A stretch of 64,000 bases of DNA from Lewinellaceae bacterium (GTDB taxonomy: Bacteria; Bacteroidota; Bacteroidia; Chitinophagales; Saprospiraceae). Of this stretch, positions 1 to 8,752 are shown piece after piece (position 1 is the first letter of the stretch; every line of letters starts with the position of its first letter). The stretch is taken from NCBI GenBank assembly GCA_020636215.1, contig JACJYG010000005.1, positions 1,054,001-1,118,000 on the forward strand. The letters are read 5' to 3'. The notes below the pieces were generated by a model. The model was not told the DNA's origin. It ran no database searches and was given only the letters and a program-made list of their open reading frames with translations. Position numbers and translations under genes: made by a program.

Positions 1-1
1 C

Positions 2-1399
2 CAGTGGCAGGTCAAACAAGGTTTCGCATTGGATGCCGCCCGGCAGGCCAAAGAACTGACCGACAAAGCCGTCAGCGGCCTGAAACTACAGGAAGGCCCG
101 GTTCGGGCATTTTTGTTATTGAATACCACTTCCTGGCCCCGAACGGAGTTGGTGAAATTACCGGCGGAATGGCAGTTGTCGGGGCTCGGCGTTTTCGGCC
201 CTGATGGTAAACAAATTCTTACTCAGAAATTATCTACCGGAGAACTGGCATTCCTCGCTCAGGGAGTGCCACCCTTCAGTGCTCAGCGGTATACCCTCCA
301 AAAGAAAAAAGCGAAGCGGGAAAAAGCAGGCGTAGCGTTGGATGGTTATCAATTGGCCAATGAACAACTTAGCCTGAAGATTGACGAAACAACCGGCGCG
401 ATCAGTAGCCTCCGTTATCAGGGCATACCCTATGACCTGGTAGACCGAAACAATGAATTTGGTTTCAACGAATATTGGTATACCGGGCTGAATGCATCCA
501 ACCCACAAAAGAGTAGTGCGGCAAAGATCAGGGTCAAGGAAAATGGGCCGTTGGTGGCCTCTTTACTGATTGAATCGGAAGCACCGGGCGCTCGTCACCT
601 TAGCCGGGAGATTGAGCTGGCTGCCGGCCTGGACTATGTCCGGCTGACGAATACAGTGGATAAGATCAAAGTGCTGGAAGATGAGAACGTCCGTTTTTCC
701 TTCCCATTCCAGCTACCGAAAAGCCAGCTGCGTGTCGACCTGGCCTGGGCGGTGATGCGCCCTGAACTGGACCAGCTCAAAGGGGCGAATAAGAACTTTT
801 TCTGTGCCCAGCATTGGGTGGATTTCACCAACCAGGACGGCGGCCTGACCTGGGCCAACCTGGATGCTCCATTGATAGAAATAGGTGGTATGTACGGCCA
901 GAATTGGATGGGTGATCTGCGCACCCGCCCCTGGATCAAAACCTACGAGCCCTCCAACCTGCTGTTCTCCTGGGTGATGAACAACGCCTGGTTTGTCAAT
1001 TACAAAGGCTATCAGGAAGGCCCTGCCCGTTTTCGGTATGCCATTCGTCCGCATAAAACGTTTAACACGGCCGAGGCCAAGCAATTTGGCATTGGCCTGA
1101 GCCAGCCTTTGATCGCCCTTCCCGTCAGTGAGGAGCAGGGGAGCATTCCTTCGCTGTTTACCCTGGATGGATCGACTTCCGTGATGGCTACCTCCTGCAA
1201 GCCAGCCGGAGATGGCAAGGGCTGGGTGGTCCGCTTGTTTAACACCAGCGACGAGGAAGCAACGGCAGCGCTGAACTGGAGTGGGGAAAAACCGAAGACG
1301 CTATACCGCAGCAATGCCAAAGAATCCATTGGTGAGCCTTTGGCCCCTGAGCTAAGCCTGGGCGCCTGGGAAATATTGACCTTGAGGGTGATGCCCTAA
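2..1399 (+). CDS. GH38-type alpha-mannosidase, C-terminal part (cut by left edge)
   Basis: The frame is open from base 2, so the start and the catalytic N-terminal domain lie outside the window; about 465 residues remain. They resemble the beta-sandwich half of glycoside hydrolase family 38: a stretch beginning LLLNTTSWPRTELVKLP, then SLKIDETTGAISSLRYQG and an NEYWYTGLN segment, followed by a long beta-rich tail ending in LGAWEILTLRVMP. GH38 enzymes hydrolyse alpha-mannosides, typically of N-glycans. The downstream same-strand genes for GlcNAc-6-P deacetylase, a ROK kinase and an MFS permease fit glycan breakdown. Family assignment is fairly secure; substrate and localisation cannot be judged because the catalytic domain and any signal peptide are missing. 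Confidence 0.75.
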   Translation, partial: QWQVKQGFALDAARQAKELTDKAVSGLKLQEGPVRAFLLLNTTSWPRTELVKLPAEWQLSGLGVFGPDGKQILTQKLSTGELAFLAQGVPPFSAQRYTLQKKKAKREKAGVALDGYQLANEQLSLKIDETTGAISSLRYQGIPYDLVDRNNEFGFNEYWYTGLNASNPQKSSAAKIRVKENGPLVASLLIESEAPGARHLSREIELAAGLDYVRLTNTVDKIKVLEDENVRFSFPFQLPKSQLRVDLAWAVMRPELDQLKGANKNFFCAQHWVDFTNQDGGLTWANLDAPLIEIGGMYGQNWMGDLRTRPWIKTYEPSNLLFSWVMNNAWFVNYKGYQEGPARFRYAIRPHKTFNTAEAKQFGIGLSQPLIALPVSEEQGSIPSLFTLDGSTSVMATSCKPAGDGKGWVVRLFNTSDEEATAALNWSGEKPKTLYRSNAKESIGEPLAPELSLGAWEILTLRVMP

Positions 1400-1521
1400 G
1401 AGAGATGGGAGTGTTCGAATTGGGCGTGTTCAAGAGTTCGTGTCCCGGCCCCCAAGAACAGGCCCCGAACGCCCAAACTTTACCCGGCCAGTAGGGACGG
1501 GACCCAAACACATTTATCATT
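1400..1521. repeat. Intergenic segment with dispersed repeat (25-bp core at 1479-1503)
   Basis: This 122-bp gap has no gene. Bases 1479-1503 match, in inverted orientation and with one mismatch, bases 21638-21662 near the sugar-porter/isomerase gap. Both copies are also flanked by GGGAGTGTTC and GTTCGTGTCCCG, so the shared unit is longer than the core. Shorter related strings (TTTACCCGGC) occur near 41600 and 61070, also outside genes. No terminator with a T-run is evident. Confidence 0.6.
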
Positions 1522-2562
1522 ATGTCCGGAAAAATTATTTACACGATATTCCTTCTGTTTGTCTGGATTTTGCTGCCCGCCCATCCCATCTCTATCAGTT
1601 GGGCCACTTTGCGTACTTATGAAAAAAAGGTAGATATTCAGATCAACATTCTGGCGGAAGACCTTTTTCTTTTTCAAAGCCTGGAGCCGGACGAACAAGG
1701 TTTTTGCTCAAAGTTGGCCCTGGAGCAAGCCGCCGGCCGGCATCAGGAATTTCTGAGCCAGTTCTTCTTTCTGGAAGACCTGGAGGGAAACCGGCTGGAA
1801 GGGCAGTTTATCCGATGCCAATCCTTTGAGATTCCTCCTGAAGGTATTCACCGGGATAGCCTGATGCAATACAGCTTGTTATATTTCTTCGAGTTTCGTT
1901 CGCCGGCGGCCATTGCCGGCCTACAGGTTTTTCAGCAGTTTGGAGGCAGCCTTTCGCCGATCCCGGCGGTGGTGATGGCCACTGCTTATCAGGACGGGGC
2001 CCCTGGCCCGTTGACGGCGGAAGTCAGCCGGGAACGCCCCTGGTTGCTGTCTTTCGATTGGAAGGACCCCAGCGCCTTTGGAGCTAAGAGGGGCATTCCT
2101 TATTTCGAAAAAGACGATGCCTGTGTTGCTTTTTTGCAAATTGACGACAATGGGCTGAGGCAGGAAATCGCTATTCCCTTTAAAAAACTGGAATCTTTTA
2201 TTCCCATTGAACGGGCGCAGTCGGCATTTCTGAAAACAGAAGAAGAAGTACAAGCCAGCGAGTCTATCGCCAGTTTTTTTACTCAAAATATTGCGGTAGT
2301 GATCAACGGGCGGCCTACCGCTCCGGCATCCGTACAGGTGGAATTTGACGGCGCTTCAGAAGCCAGGGGACAACCTTTGGCCAATGCAGTGGTGCGGATA
2401 CTACTCAACTATCCTGCCGAAAGCCCGCCTTCGATGCTTGAGGTAAAGCTGGAGCTGTTCAACTGGCAGGCCCGTAGCTACAAGGCGGAGATATCAGTTT
2501 TTGGTAAAGTAATGAACCATACTTTTTCCCGTTATCAGCCAGCGTTTTACTGGAAAAAGTAG
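1522..2562 (+). CDS. Secreted protein of unknown function
   Basis: A 346-residue protein starting at ATG 1522. Residues 1-21 form a signal peptide-like hydrophobic segment (IIYTIFLLFVWILLPA), so export is likely. The mature start HPISISWATLRTYEKKVDIQINILAEDL resembles the soluble extracytoplasmic domain that in other proteins precedes HupE/UreJ-type membrane regions, or the DUF6702-type secreted proteins of Bacteroidota, but no transmembrane region follows. The remainder is mostly beta-strand-like with no catalytic motif I recognise. It lies 122 bp after the mannosidase and 59 bp before nagA and may belong to that transcription unit. Function is not assigned. Confidence 0.7.
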   Translation: MSGKIIYTIFLLFVWILLPAHPISISWATLRTYEKKVDIQINILAEDLFLFQSLEPDEQGFCSKLALEQAAGRHQEFLSQFFFLEDLEGNRLEGQFIRCQSFEIPPEGIHRDSLMQYSLLYFFEFRSPAAIAGLQVFQQFGGSLSPIPAVVMATAYQDGAPGPLTAEVSRERPWLLSFDWKDPSAFGAKRGIPYFEKDDACVAFLQIDDNGLRQEIAIPFKKLESFIPIERAQSAFLKTEEEVQASESIASFFTQNIAVVINGRPTAPASVQVEFDGASEARGQPLANAVVRILLNYPAESPPSMLEVKLELFNWQARSYKAEISVFGKVMNHTFSRYQPAFYWKK

Positions 2563-2621
2563 CACCGATTGGAAGGACTTAGGTAATCGCTCCGAGCTAT
2601 GGTTTGGGGAAAAACAACCAC

Positions 2622-3746
2622 ATGATTGCATACACGAACACGACCATTTTTACCGGTGAGCACTTTCTGGAAGGGCACAGTGTACTGGTTCAAAATGGCC
2701 GCATTGCCGGCCTGGAGCCGGATGTAGCCATACCTGGAGAGGCGGAGCGCCTCGACCTTCAAGGCGCGCTTCTGGCTCCAGCTTTCATCGACCTTCAGAT
2801 TAATGGCGGCGATGGGATGCTGTTTGCGGAGCATCCATCCGTAGAAGCCCTGGAGGCCATCTGGCAGGAATGTCTGAAAGGAGGGACAACCTGCTTTCTG
2901 CCCACCGTAGTCACGAACGAAATGGCCGTGATCCACCAGGCCATTGAAGCTGTTCGAGATTATTGGAAAAAAGACGGGCCAGGGGTGGTTGGCCTGCACG
3001 TGGAAGGGCCATACCTGAACCCGGCAAAACGGGGCGCCCACCATCTTGAGTTTATCAAAGAACCAACGGTTAGTGAAGTAGAGGCCTTGCTGGATGCCGG
3101 TAAAGGCGTCATCAAAAAAATCACCCTGGCGCCGGAGGTCTGTAGTGAGGAGATTTTGCAATTGATCCTGGATGCAGGCATTATCCTCTCTGCCGGACAC
3201 AGCGATGCGACCTATGAACAAGGTATGCAGGCTTTTAAGAACGGGGTTAAAATGGCCACCCATTTGTTTAACGCCATGAGTGGCCTGCACCATCGGGCGC
3301 CCGGCCTGGTAGGGGCCGTTTATGACTCTGGCGCCATGGCCAGCATTATCGCCGATGGTTTCCATGTTGATTATCCCGTGATCCGCATCAGCAAGAAGAT
3401 CATGGGAGAGCGGCTGTTTTTGGTGACCGACGTAGTGGCGGAGAACCAGATGGGGCATTATCTCCACCAATTTGATGGTGAAAAATTCACCCTGCCCGAC
3501 GGCACTTTTTCCGGCGCCGCCCTGACCATGCTTCAGTCGGTGCGCAATTGTGTGGAAAAGGCCGGCATATCACTGGAAGAGGCCTTGCGTATGGCTTCCC
3601 TCTATCCGGCACGGGTGCTTTCCATGGAGGAGGAGTATGGAAAGATACATCCCGGGTATCGTGCAGACCTGGTAGCGATTGGAGCAGGCTATCGGCTTCA
3701 GGGAGTCTGGCGAGGTGGCGAAGCCGCTTGGGAGGAGAAAGGGTAA
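2622..3746 (+). CDS. nagA: N-acetylglucosamine-6-phosphate deacetylase
   Basis: NagA removes acetate from GlcNAc-6-P to give glucosamine-6-P, the committing step of amino-sugar use. The 374-residue protein has the family landmarks: HVEGPYLNP (metal ligand Glu128), AGHSDATYEQG (His193), MATHLFNAMSGLHHR (His214 and following histidines), and the catalytic Asp270 in LVTD. Length is usual for the family. The frame stays open to a TTG at 2604, but ATG 2622 (MIAYTNTTIFTG) matches the family start. It is followed after an octamer repeat array by a ROK kinase, a permease and a SIS protein, which supports a catabolic rather than cell-wall recycling role. Confidence 0.92.
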   Translation: MIAYTNTTIFTGEHFLEGHSVLVQNGRIAGLEPDVAIPGEAERLDLQGALLAPAFIDLQINGGDGMLFAEHPSVEALEAIWQECLKGGTTCFLPTVVTNEMAVIHQAIEAVRDYWKKDGPGVVGLHVEGPYLNPAKRGAHHLEFIKEPTVSEVEALLDAGKGVIKKITLAPEVCSEEILQLILDAGIILSAGHSDATYEQGMQAFKNGVKMATHLFNAMSGLHHRAPGLVGAVYDSGAMASIIADGFHVDYPVIRISKKIMGERLFLVTDVVAENQMGHYLHQFDGEKFTLPDGTFSGAALTMLQSVRNCVEKAGISLEEALRMASLYPARVLSMEEEYGKIHPGYRADLVAIGAGYRLQGVWRGGEAAWEEKG

Positions 3747-3768
3747 ATGCTTAAAAGGTTGGAAATAC

Positions 3769-3869
3769 CATTCTCTCATTCTCGCATTCTCTCATTCTCG
3801 CATTCTCGCATTCTCGCATTCCCTCATTCCCTCATTCCCTCATTCCCTCATTCCCTCATTCTCGCATTC
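3769..3869. repeat. 8-bp tandem array, CATTCTCG/CATTCCCT family
   Basis: Between nagA and the ROK kinase lie about 12.6 head-to-tail octamers, first mainly CATTCTCG/CATTCTCT, then five CATTCCCT, then CATTCTCG. Phase is kept exactly at 8 bp. The reverse complement, CGAGAATG, is the word of the array at 35146-35241, 31 kb away. The array ends about 20 bp before the kinase ATG. Confidence 0.95.
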
Positions 3870-3889
3870 AATAAAAACAAATTTACCCC

Positions 3890-4870
3890 ATGCCAGTAAT
3901 CGGACTCGACCTCGGCGGCACGAAACTATCGGGCGCAATATTCAGCGACAAAGGAGACATGCTTTATCAGCGGAAAGCACCATTGGAGAGCCGGCAGGGC
4001 CATGCTGTTGGCGCCCTTATCCAGTCGATGTTGCTGAATTTATTGCAAGTAGCTGATGAAAACGCCTGGCCGGTTTCCTCGGTGGGCATTTGCGTGCCGG
4101 GCATTGCCTGGCAAAAAACAGGGCGGGCCTGGGCGCCGAACATCCCTGGCTGGGAGGATTATCCCGTGCTGGAAGACATCCTTTCGGTAGTGGGCGAGCG
4201 GGGCATCAAAGCCTATCTGGATAGCGATCGCGCCTGCTATATTCTGGGCGAACATTGGAGAGGGGCAGCGGTGGGTTGCCGCGATGCGATCTTCCTGGCT
4301 GTCGGTACGGGTATTGGTGCGGGTATCCTCATCAATGGGCAGGTATTGCGCGGAGCTTACGATATTGCCGGGGCCATCGGCTGGCTGGGGCTGAGCCAGC
4401 CGTACCGGGAAAAATATGCAACCTGCGGCGATTTTGAATACCATGCCTCCGGCGCCGGCCTGGCCCGCGTTGCTTTGGAACTGCTGGATGCCGACTCCTC
4501 TCACCAGGGGCTATTAGCTGGTAAAAGTGCCGATACCCTGACGGCCGAAGACATCTTTGAAGCCTGTTCAGCAGGGGATAGGCTGGCTATGGAGGTAGTC
4601 TCCCAGGCCATCAAATACTGGGGCATGGCAGTGGCCAATCTGGTTAGTTTATTCAACCCGGAAAAGATTATCTTTGGAGGCGGCGTATTCGGGCCGGGCC
4701 TGCAGTTCCTGGACCGGATCAATGAGGAGGCAAAGTTGTGGGCGCAGCCTATCAGCATGAAACAGGTGAAACTGGAAGGAGCGGTGCTGGGAGGAGAAGC
4801 AGGGCTCTATGGAGCCGGGCGGCTGGCGTTGGAACAGTACTTTGATCTGGAAGATCGAAGCATTCATTAA
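3890..4870 (+). CDS. ROK-family sugar kinase, probably for an amino sugar or hexose
   Basis: A 326-residue ROK protein. The phosphate-binding DLGGTK motif is at residues 7-12, the region holding the catalytic Asp is SDRACYILGE (Asp113 by alignment with the usual NDAN), and the second glycine-rich motif is GTGIGAGI (139-146). ROK kinases phosphorylate glucose, GlcNAc, ManNAc or fructose. The zinc motif CxCGxxGCxE is reduced to one cysteine (Cys179 in YATCGDFEYHAS) and the zinc-ligand His of the usual G-H motif is Trp165, so the structural zinc site appears lost. Context beside nagA suggests it makes GlcNAc-6-P or ManNAc-6-P; substrate is inferred. ATG 3890 is the only sensible start. Confidence 0.85.
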   Translation: MPVIGLDLGGTKLSGAIFSDKGDMLYQRKAPLESRQGHAVGALIQSMLLNLLQVADENAWPVSSVGICVPGIAWQKTGRAWAPNIPGWEDYPVLEDILSVVGERGIKAYLDSDRACYILGEHWRGAAVGCRDAIFLAVGTGIGAGILINGQVLRGAYDIAGAIGWLGLSQPYREKYATCGDFEYHASGAGLARVALELLDADSSHQGLLAGKSADTLTAEDIFEACSAGDRLAMEVVSQAIKYWGMAVANLVSLFNPEKIIFGGGVFGPGLQFLDRINEEAKLWAQPISMKQVKLEGAVLGGEAGLYGAGRLALEQYFDLEDRSIH

Positions 4871-4922
4871 TATCCTTAAATTTTAACCCGCGGCGCTAGA
4901 GGATCGCGGCACCGAAAAATTT

Positions 4923-6083
4923 ATGTACAACCGAACTCTCGTTTTTGCGGCTGCCTGCATCGGCCTGTTGCTCTTCGGCATTGGCATGATCACCCTTGGC
5001 TCCATTTTGCCCTCTTTGGCAGAAAAATTTCAACTCAATGAAGTGGCGGCGGGTACTTTGGTCTCCATCCTGCCATTGGGTATTTTGGCAGGTTCCCTGA
5101 TTTTCGGGCCAATTGTCGACCGCTATGGTTACAAAGGGATGTTGGCGATCAATGCCTTGCTGATGGTACTGGCGATGCAGGGCCTGGCGTATGCCAATTC
5201 CCTTTGGCAATTGCAGGCCTCCATTTTTCTGGTTGCCTTTGGCGGGGGAGTGATGAACGGCGCGGGCAGTGCGCTGGTATCCGACATTACCGAAGGGGGA
5301 AAGGGCGCTAATCTGAGCCTGCTCGGTGTCTTCTTTGGAGTAGGCGCTTTGGGCATGCCGGTTTTGCTGGGCCTGCTTTCGAAAAATTTCTCTTTCGAAA
5401 GCATTGTGTCAACAGTAGGATTCTGCTTACTGCTGCCTGCCTTGTATTTTCTCCTAATCCGCTTCCCTGAACCAAAGCAACAGGAGGAAGTGGCGTTGAA
5501 ACAGGGCATGCGGCTCATCCGGGAACCGGCGCTGTTGTTGCTGGGCTTTTACCTTTTCTTCCAAAGCGGAGCGGAGAGCCTGGTCACCAATTGGACGACC
5601 ACCTATCTGCTGCAAAAAGCAGGGCTTAGTAGCCAGCAATCTTTATTTGCGCTCTCCGCCTCGGTGGCAGGCATGACTGTAGCCCGTCTGCTATTGAGTA
5701 GGCTATTGAAGAAGGTATCTCCTTTCTGGGCTTTGATGGCCTCATTGTGTATCGCTATTGCCGGTAGCTTCACCCTGATGTTAGCGTCTGCTTACGGGTT
5801 TGCTATTGCCGGACTGGCTTTGTTGGGCGCCGGTTTGGCGGGTGGTTTTCCAATTATCCTCGGTTATGTAGGGGATATATACGCTAAACTGTCCGGAACG
5901 GCTTTCAGCATAGCTTTCGTGATCGCATTGGCGGGTAATATGCTCATCAATTATATGATGGGAGTAATATCTCAGGCATTTGGAATCGGTCAACTTTCAA
6001 CGGCCCTCCTGCTTACCCTGATGGTAATGATCCTTTTATTGTGGGTGATCAGGGGAAGGATCAGGGGTAAGGTTGCCGTGTGA
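4923..6083 (+). CDS. MFS permease, probable sugar importer
   Basis: A 386-residue, almost entirely hydrophobic protein with about 12 membrane segments. After the second helix comes GPIVDRYGYKG, an MFS-type loop 2-3 signature (D-R-x-G). There is no soluble domain. MFS carriers of this size are proton- or Na+-coupled symporters. It follows the ROK kinase by 52 bp and precedes the SIS protein by 45 bp on the same strand, so uptake of the sugar that the kinase phosphorylates is the natural inference. It is not close enough to NagP or FucP in sequence for me to name a substrate. Confidence 0.85.
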   Translation: MYNRTLVFAAACIGLLLFGIGMITLGSILPSLAEKFQLNEVAAGTLVSILPLGILAGSLIFGPIVDRYGYKGMLAINALLMVLAMQGLAYANSLWQLQASIFLVAFGGGVMNGAGSALVSDITEGGKGANLSLLGVFFGVGALGMPVLLGLLSKNFSFESIVSTVGFCLLLPALYFLLIRFPEPKQQEEVALKQGMRLIREPALLLLGFYLFFQSGAESLVTNWTTTYLLQKAGLSSQQSLFALSASVAGMTVARLLLSRLLKKVSPFWALMASLCIAIAGSFTLMLASAYGFAIAGLALLGAGLAGGFPIILGYVGDIYAKLSGTAFSIAFVIALAGNMLINYMMGVISQAFGIGQLSTALLLTLMVMILLLWVIRGRIRGKVAV

Positions 6084-6128
6084 TTTCCAGGGGCCCAGCA
6101 CACTGATTATTTGAAAAATCTAAATATT

Positions 6129-6890
6129 ATGCTAGCAAAGATATGGTTAGAAAATGCCCGCCGGGCGATGGATCAAATTGAGGAAACCCAACTCGACAGC
6201 ATCCGCCAGGCAGCGGAGGCGATGGCGGATACGATTGAAGCAGGGCGTTGGGTGCATACCTTCGGTTGTGGCCACGCGACCATTCCGGTGGAAGAAATGT
6301 ACCCCCGCATTGGAGGTTTTGTTGGCTTTCATCCTATGATCGAACTGCCCCTTACCTTTTTTACCAATATCGTTGGAGGTATGAGCGTCCATCAGTTCGT
6401 CTTTCTGGAGCGGGTAGAAGGGTACGGCCTGGAGATCATGAAGGGATACAACTTTGACCCCCGTGATTGCATGTGGCTCTTTTCCCATTCGGGCATCAAT
6501 GCTGTCAATATCGATATTGCCCTGGAAGCCAGGCGTCAGGGTATGAAGGTGATCGCGTTCGGGTCAGTTAAGGAAGCAGAAGGGAAACAAACCCGCCATT
6601 CCAGCGGTAAAACGCTCTTCGAATTAGCGGATATTCGGGTCGATACCTGTGTGCCGGCCGGAGATGCTTCCGTACCTCTGATGAATCATGTAGATAAGGT
6701 AGGCCCTGTTTCCACCGTTGCTTTCGTCACGGCCGTTTGGATGACCGTCACTACGGTAGCGGAGATCCTGGCCGAGCGGGGCGTTCAACTCCATATCCAT
6801 CCTTCTCACAATGTCCCAGGCGACACTACAGCGAAAGAACGGCTATCGGAGGCATTGGCGGAATACAAGAGAAGGATAGCGGGGGTGTGA
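6129..6890 (+). CDS. SIS-domain protein (COG4821/UPF0309-like)
   Basis: A 253-residue SIS (sugar isomerase) fold protein: N-terminal helices, then VHTFGCGHATIPVEEMYPR, then LFSHSGINAVNIDIALEARRQGMKVIAFGS, the serine-rich sugar-phosphate loop typical of SIS domains. It resembles the uncharacterised UPF0309 group rather than NagB, MurQ or GmhA. SIS proteins bind phosphosugars as isomerases or regulators; here it may act on the product of the ROK kinase or NagA. ATG 6129 (MLAKIWLENARRAMDQ) is preferred over the upstream in-frame TTG at 6111. It ends the plus-strand amino-sugar unit. Confidence 0.82.
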   Translation: MLAKIWLENARRAMDQIEETQLDSIRQAAEAMADTIEAGRWVHTFGCGHATIPVEEMYPRIGGFVGFHPMIELPLTFFTNIVGGMSVHQFVFLERVEGYGLEIMKGYNFDPRDCMWLFSHSGINAVNIDIALEARRQGMKVIAFGSVKEAEGKQTRHSSGKTLFELADIRVDTCVPAGDASVPLMNHVDKVGPVSTVAFVTAVWMTVTTVAEILAERGVQLHIHPSHNVPGDTTAKERLSEALAEYKRRIAGV

Positions 6891-6902
6891 AGCTACAGTA
6901 CA

Positions 6903-6965
6903 GATACTATAGATACTATTGATACTGTGGATACTGTGGATACTGTGGATACTGTGGATACTATC
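6903..6965. repeat. 9-bp tandem array, GATACTGTG family
   Basis: Seven 9-bp units: GATACTATA, GATACTATT, four GATACTGTG, GATACTATC. The array starts 12 bp after the stop of the SIS gene and lies in the gap between convergent genes. Confidence 0.95.
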
Positions 6966-7043
6966 GATGTTACAGCAACTGGGGTTAAAGCCTGCCTACA
7001 GCAGTATCCACATAGCATCTCCCGCCCGAAAGGGCAAAGCATC

Positions 7044-7070
7044 GCTTTTTTCGGCTTTGCTGAAAAAAGC
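7044..7070. terminator. Candidate bidirectional terminator between convergent genes
   Basis: GCTTTTTTC (7044-7052) pairs exactly with GAAAAAAGC (7062-7070) around a 9-nt loop. The stem itself supplies T-runs in both directions, suiting the convergent SIS gene (+) and SDR gene (-). The stem is AT-rich, so strength is uncertain. Confidence 0.5.
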
Positions 7071-7089
7071 AAGTATCTGATCTGATCAT

Positions 7090-7875
7090 CTAAGTATTGA
7101 GGGTAATGAACCCGCCATCGATAGGATAGAAGCTGCCGGTAATAAACCCAGCTTCCTCAGAGCAGAGGTAGAGGGCCAGGTAGGCGATCTCCTGCGGTTC
7201 GCCCATACGGCCGATGGGTTGGGTTTTAGACAACTTTTCGAACATTTCCTGTTCCCGTCCGGGGTAGGTGTTGCGAAGATAACCGTCGACAAAAGGCGTA
7301 TGCACCCGGCCGGGGCCTACGGCGTTGCAGCGTATATTAAAATCCAGATAATCCTTGGCCACGGCGTAGGTCATCGTCAGGACAGCACCCTTGCTCATGG
7401 AGTAGGCAAAGCGGTCATTGAGCCCTACAACGGAAGCAACGGACGCTAGGTTGAGGATAGAGCCTCCACCGGATTGCTTCAGGAGTGGTAGCGCAAAGTG
7501 CAGGCAATTGTACACTCCTTTGATGTTGACCTGATAGATGCGGTCCATATCGGCTTCGGAAGTCGTTTCGACATTGCCAATATGGGCGATGCCTGCGTTA
7601 TTCACCAGGATGTTCAACTGGCCGGCATCCTGGAAAATTTCCCGGAATACTTCACCCACCTCGTCGTGATTGGCTACGTTGCATTTCCGGAATAGGGCTT
7701 TCCCGCCAGCCTGCCGGATCTCCTGAGCCACCTGTTCGCCGCCTTTCTCATCCAGGTCGAGTAAATAAACCCTGGCCCCTTGCCGGGCAAAAACTTCGCA
7801 AATACTTTTGCCGATTCCTTTGGCGCCACCAGTGATTGCAGCCACCTTGTCCTGAAGGGAGAATATTGGTTTCAT
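7090..7875 (-). CDS. SDR-family dehydrogenase, candidate 2-keto-3-deoxyaldonate dehydrogenase
   Basis: A 261-residue classical short-chain dehydrogenase: NAD(P)-binding TGGAKGIG (residues 15-22), NNAG (92-95), catalytic Asn117, Ser145, Tyr158 and Lys162 (YSMSK), and the Asp after the second strand (LLDLDEKGG) that favours NAD over NADP. It is last in a minus-strand run of FAH hydrolase, second SDR, lactonase and UxuA-type dehydratase. Its start codon overlaps the stop of the FAH gene by 4 bp, indicating translational coupling. In known non-phosphorylating fucose/rhamnose pathways an SDR oxidises the 2-keto-3-deoxy acid just before a FAH-type hydrolase; that role is inferred from context. Confidence 0.88.
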   Translation of the reverse strand: MKPIFSLQDKVAAITGGAKGIGKSICEVFARQGARVYLLDLDEKGGEQVAQEIRQAGGKALFRKCNVANHDEVGEVFREIFQDAGQLNILVNNAGIAHIGNVETTSEADMDRIYQVNIKGVYNCLHFALPLLKQSGGGSILNLASVASVVGLNDRFAYSMSKGAVLTMTYAVAKDYLDFNIRCNAVGPGRVHTPFVDGYLRNTYPGREQEMFEKLSKTQPIGRMGEPQEIAYLALYLCSEEAGFITGSFYPIDGGFITLNT

Positions 7876-8729
7876 TTTTCGTATTTTAGAAATTCCTGTC
7901 GTTGATGCCCCAGTTGTGCGATGGACAGTTCCACTACATCACCTGCTTTCAGATAAAGCGGTGGTTTCATACCCAGGCCCACGCCCGGAGGCGTTCCGGT
8001 AGTGATGATATCACCGGCTTCCATTGTCATAAATTGCGACAAATAATACACGATGTAATCGGGTTGGAATATCATGGTGTTGGTGCTGCCGTCTTGCATC
8101 AATTTTCCATTGACAGAGAGCTGCATTTTCAGATCGAGTACATCTTTAATCTCGTCTTTTGTCACCAGATAAGGCCCCACCGGGCTAAAACCGGGGCACG
8201 ATTTGCCCTTGTCCCATTGCCCTCCTCTTTCCAGTTGGAATTCCCTTTCGGAGATATCATGCATAATGCAGTAACCGGCGATACAGTCTTCGCCCTCGGC
8301 GGGGCTATTCAGATACAAGGCGTCTTTGCTCAGTACCAACGCCAGTTCAACTTCCCAATCAGTTTTGCTGCTATTTTTTGGAATTGTAACCGGGTCATAA
8401 GGGCCATTTAAGGTGTTGGATGCTTTCATAAACAGCACAGGCTCTTCCGGAATAGCCATACCGGACTCCTTCGCGTGGTCCGAATAATTCAGCCCGATAC
8501 AAAGGATGGAGCCAGGGCGGGCAACAGGCGCCGCCCAGCGCGCCTCATCCGGTACTTCCGGCAGGCTGGCGCCTTCTTTTTTCAATAAGCTTTTCAGCCT
8601 GGACAAGCCATCGTCGAGGAAAAATGCCCGGTCCCAATCGCGGAAGTAGCCGGAGCAATCCCTGCGGCGGCCGTCCAGTAGTATTCCAGGTTTTTCCTGT
8701 TCTTTTGGCCCGAATCGAATTAGTTTCAT
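7872..8729 (-). CDS. Fumarylacetoacetate hydrolase-family enzyme, candidate 2,4-diketo-3-deoxyaldonate hydrolase
   Basis: A 285-residue FAH-superfamily protein: CIGLNYSDHAKESG, then DWEVELALVL with acidic metal ligands, then HDISEREFQ and KGKSCPGFSPVGPYLV. The family cleaves C-C bonds of diketo acids or hydrates/decarboxylates oxo-acids with Mg2+ or Mn2+. Clustered with two SDRs, a lactonase and a dehydratase, it fits the last step, splitting a diketo-deoxy acid to pyruvate and a hydroxy acid. The open frame extends upstream through a 9-bp repeat array (RHTRHTR...) to a GTG at 8819, but ATG 8729 (MKLIRFGPKEQEKPGILLDG) matches family starts. It overlaps the next gene by 4 bp. Confidence 0.87.
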   Translation of the reverse strand: MKLIRFGPKEQEKPGILLDGRRRDCSGYFRDWDRAFFLDDGLSRLKSLLKKEGASLPEVPDEARWAAPVARPGSILCIGLNYSDHAKESGMAIPEEPVLFMKASNTLNGPYDPVTIPKNSSKTDWEVELALVLSKDALYLNSPAEGEDCIAGYCIMHDISEREFQLERGGQWDKGKSCPGFSPVGPYLVTKDEIKDVLDLKMQLSVNGKLMQDGSTNTMIFQPDYIVYYLSQFMTMEAGDIITTGTPPGVGLGMKPPLYLKAGDVVELSIAQLGHQRQEFLKYEK

Positions 8730-8752
8730 GGTCCTGGTTTTGCGGTTTTTTA

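Noticed and set aside
713..1084. Minus-strand ORFs within the mannosidase, and similar antisense ORFs under most genes
   Set aside because: They are shadows of high-GC coding frames, without family features, signals or start context.
1522..2562. HupE/UreJ-type transporter
   Set aside because: Only the soluble N-terminal part shows resemblance; there are no membrane helices after the signal peptide.
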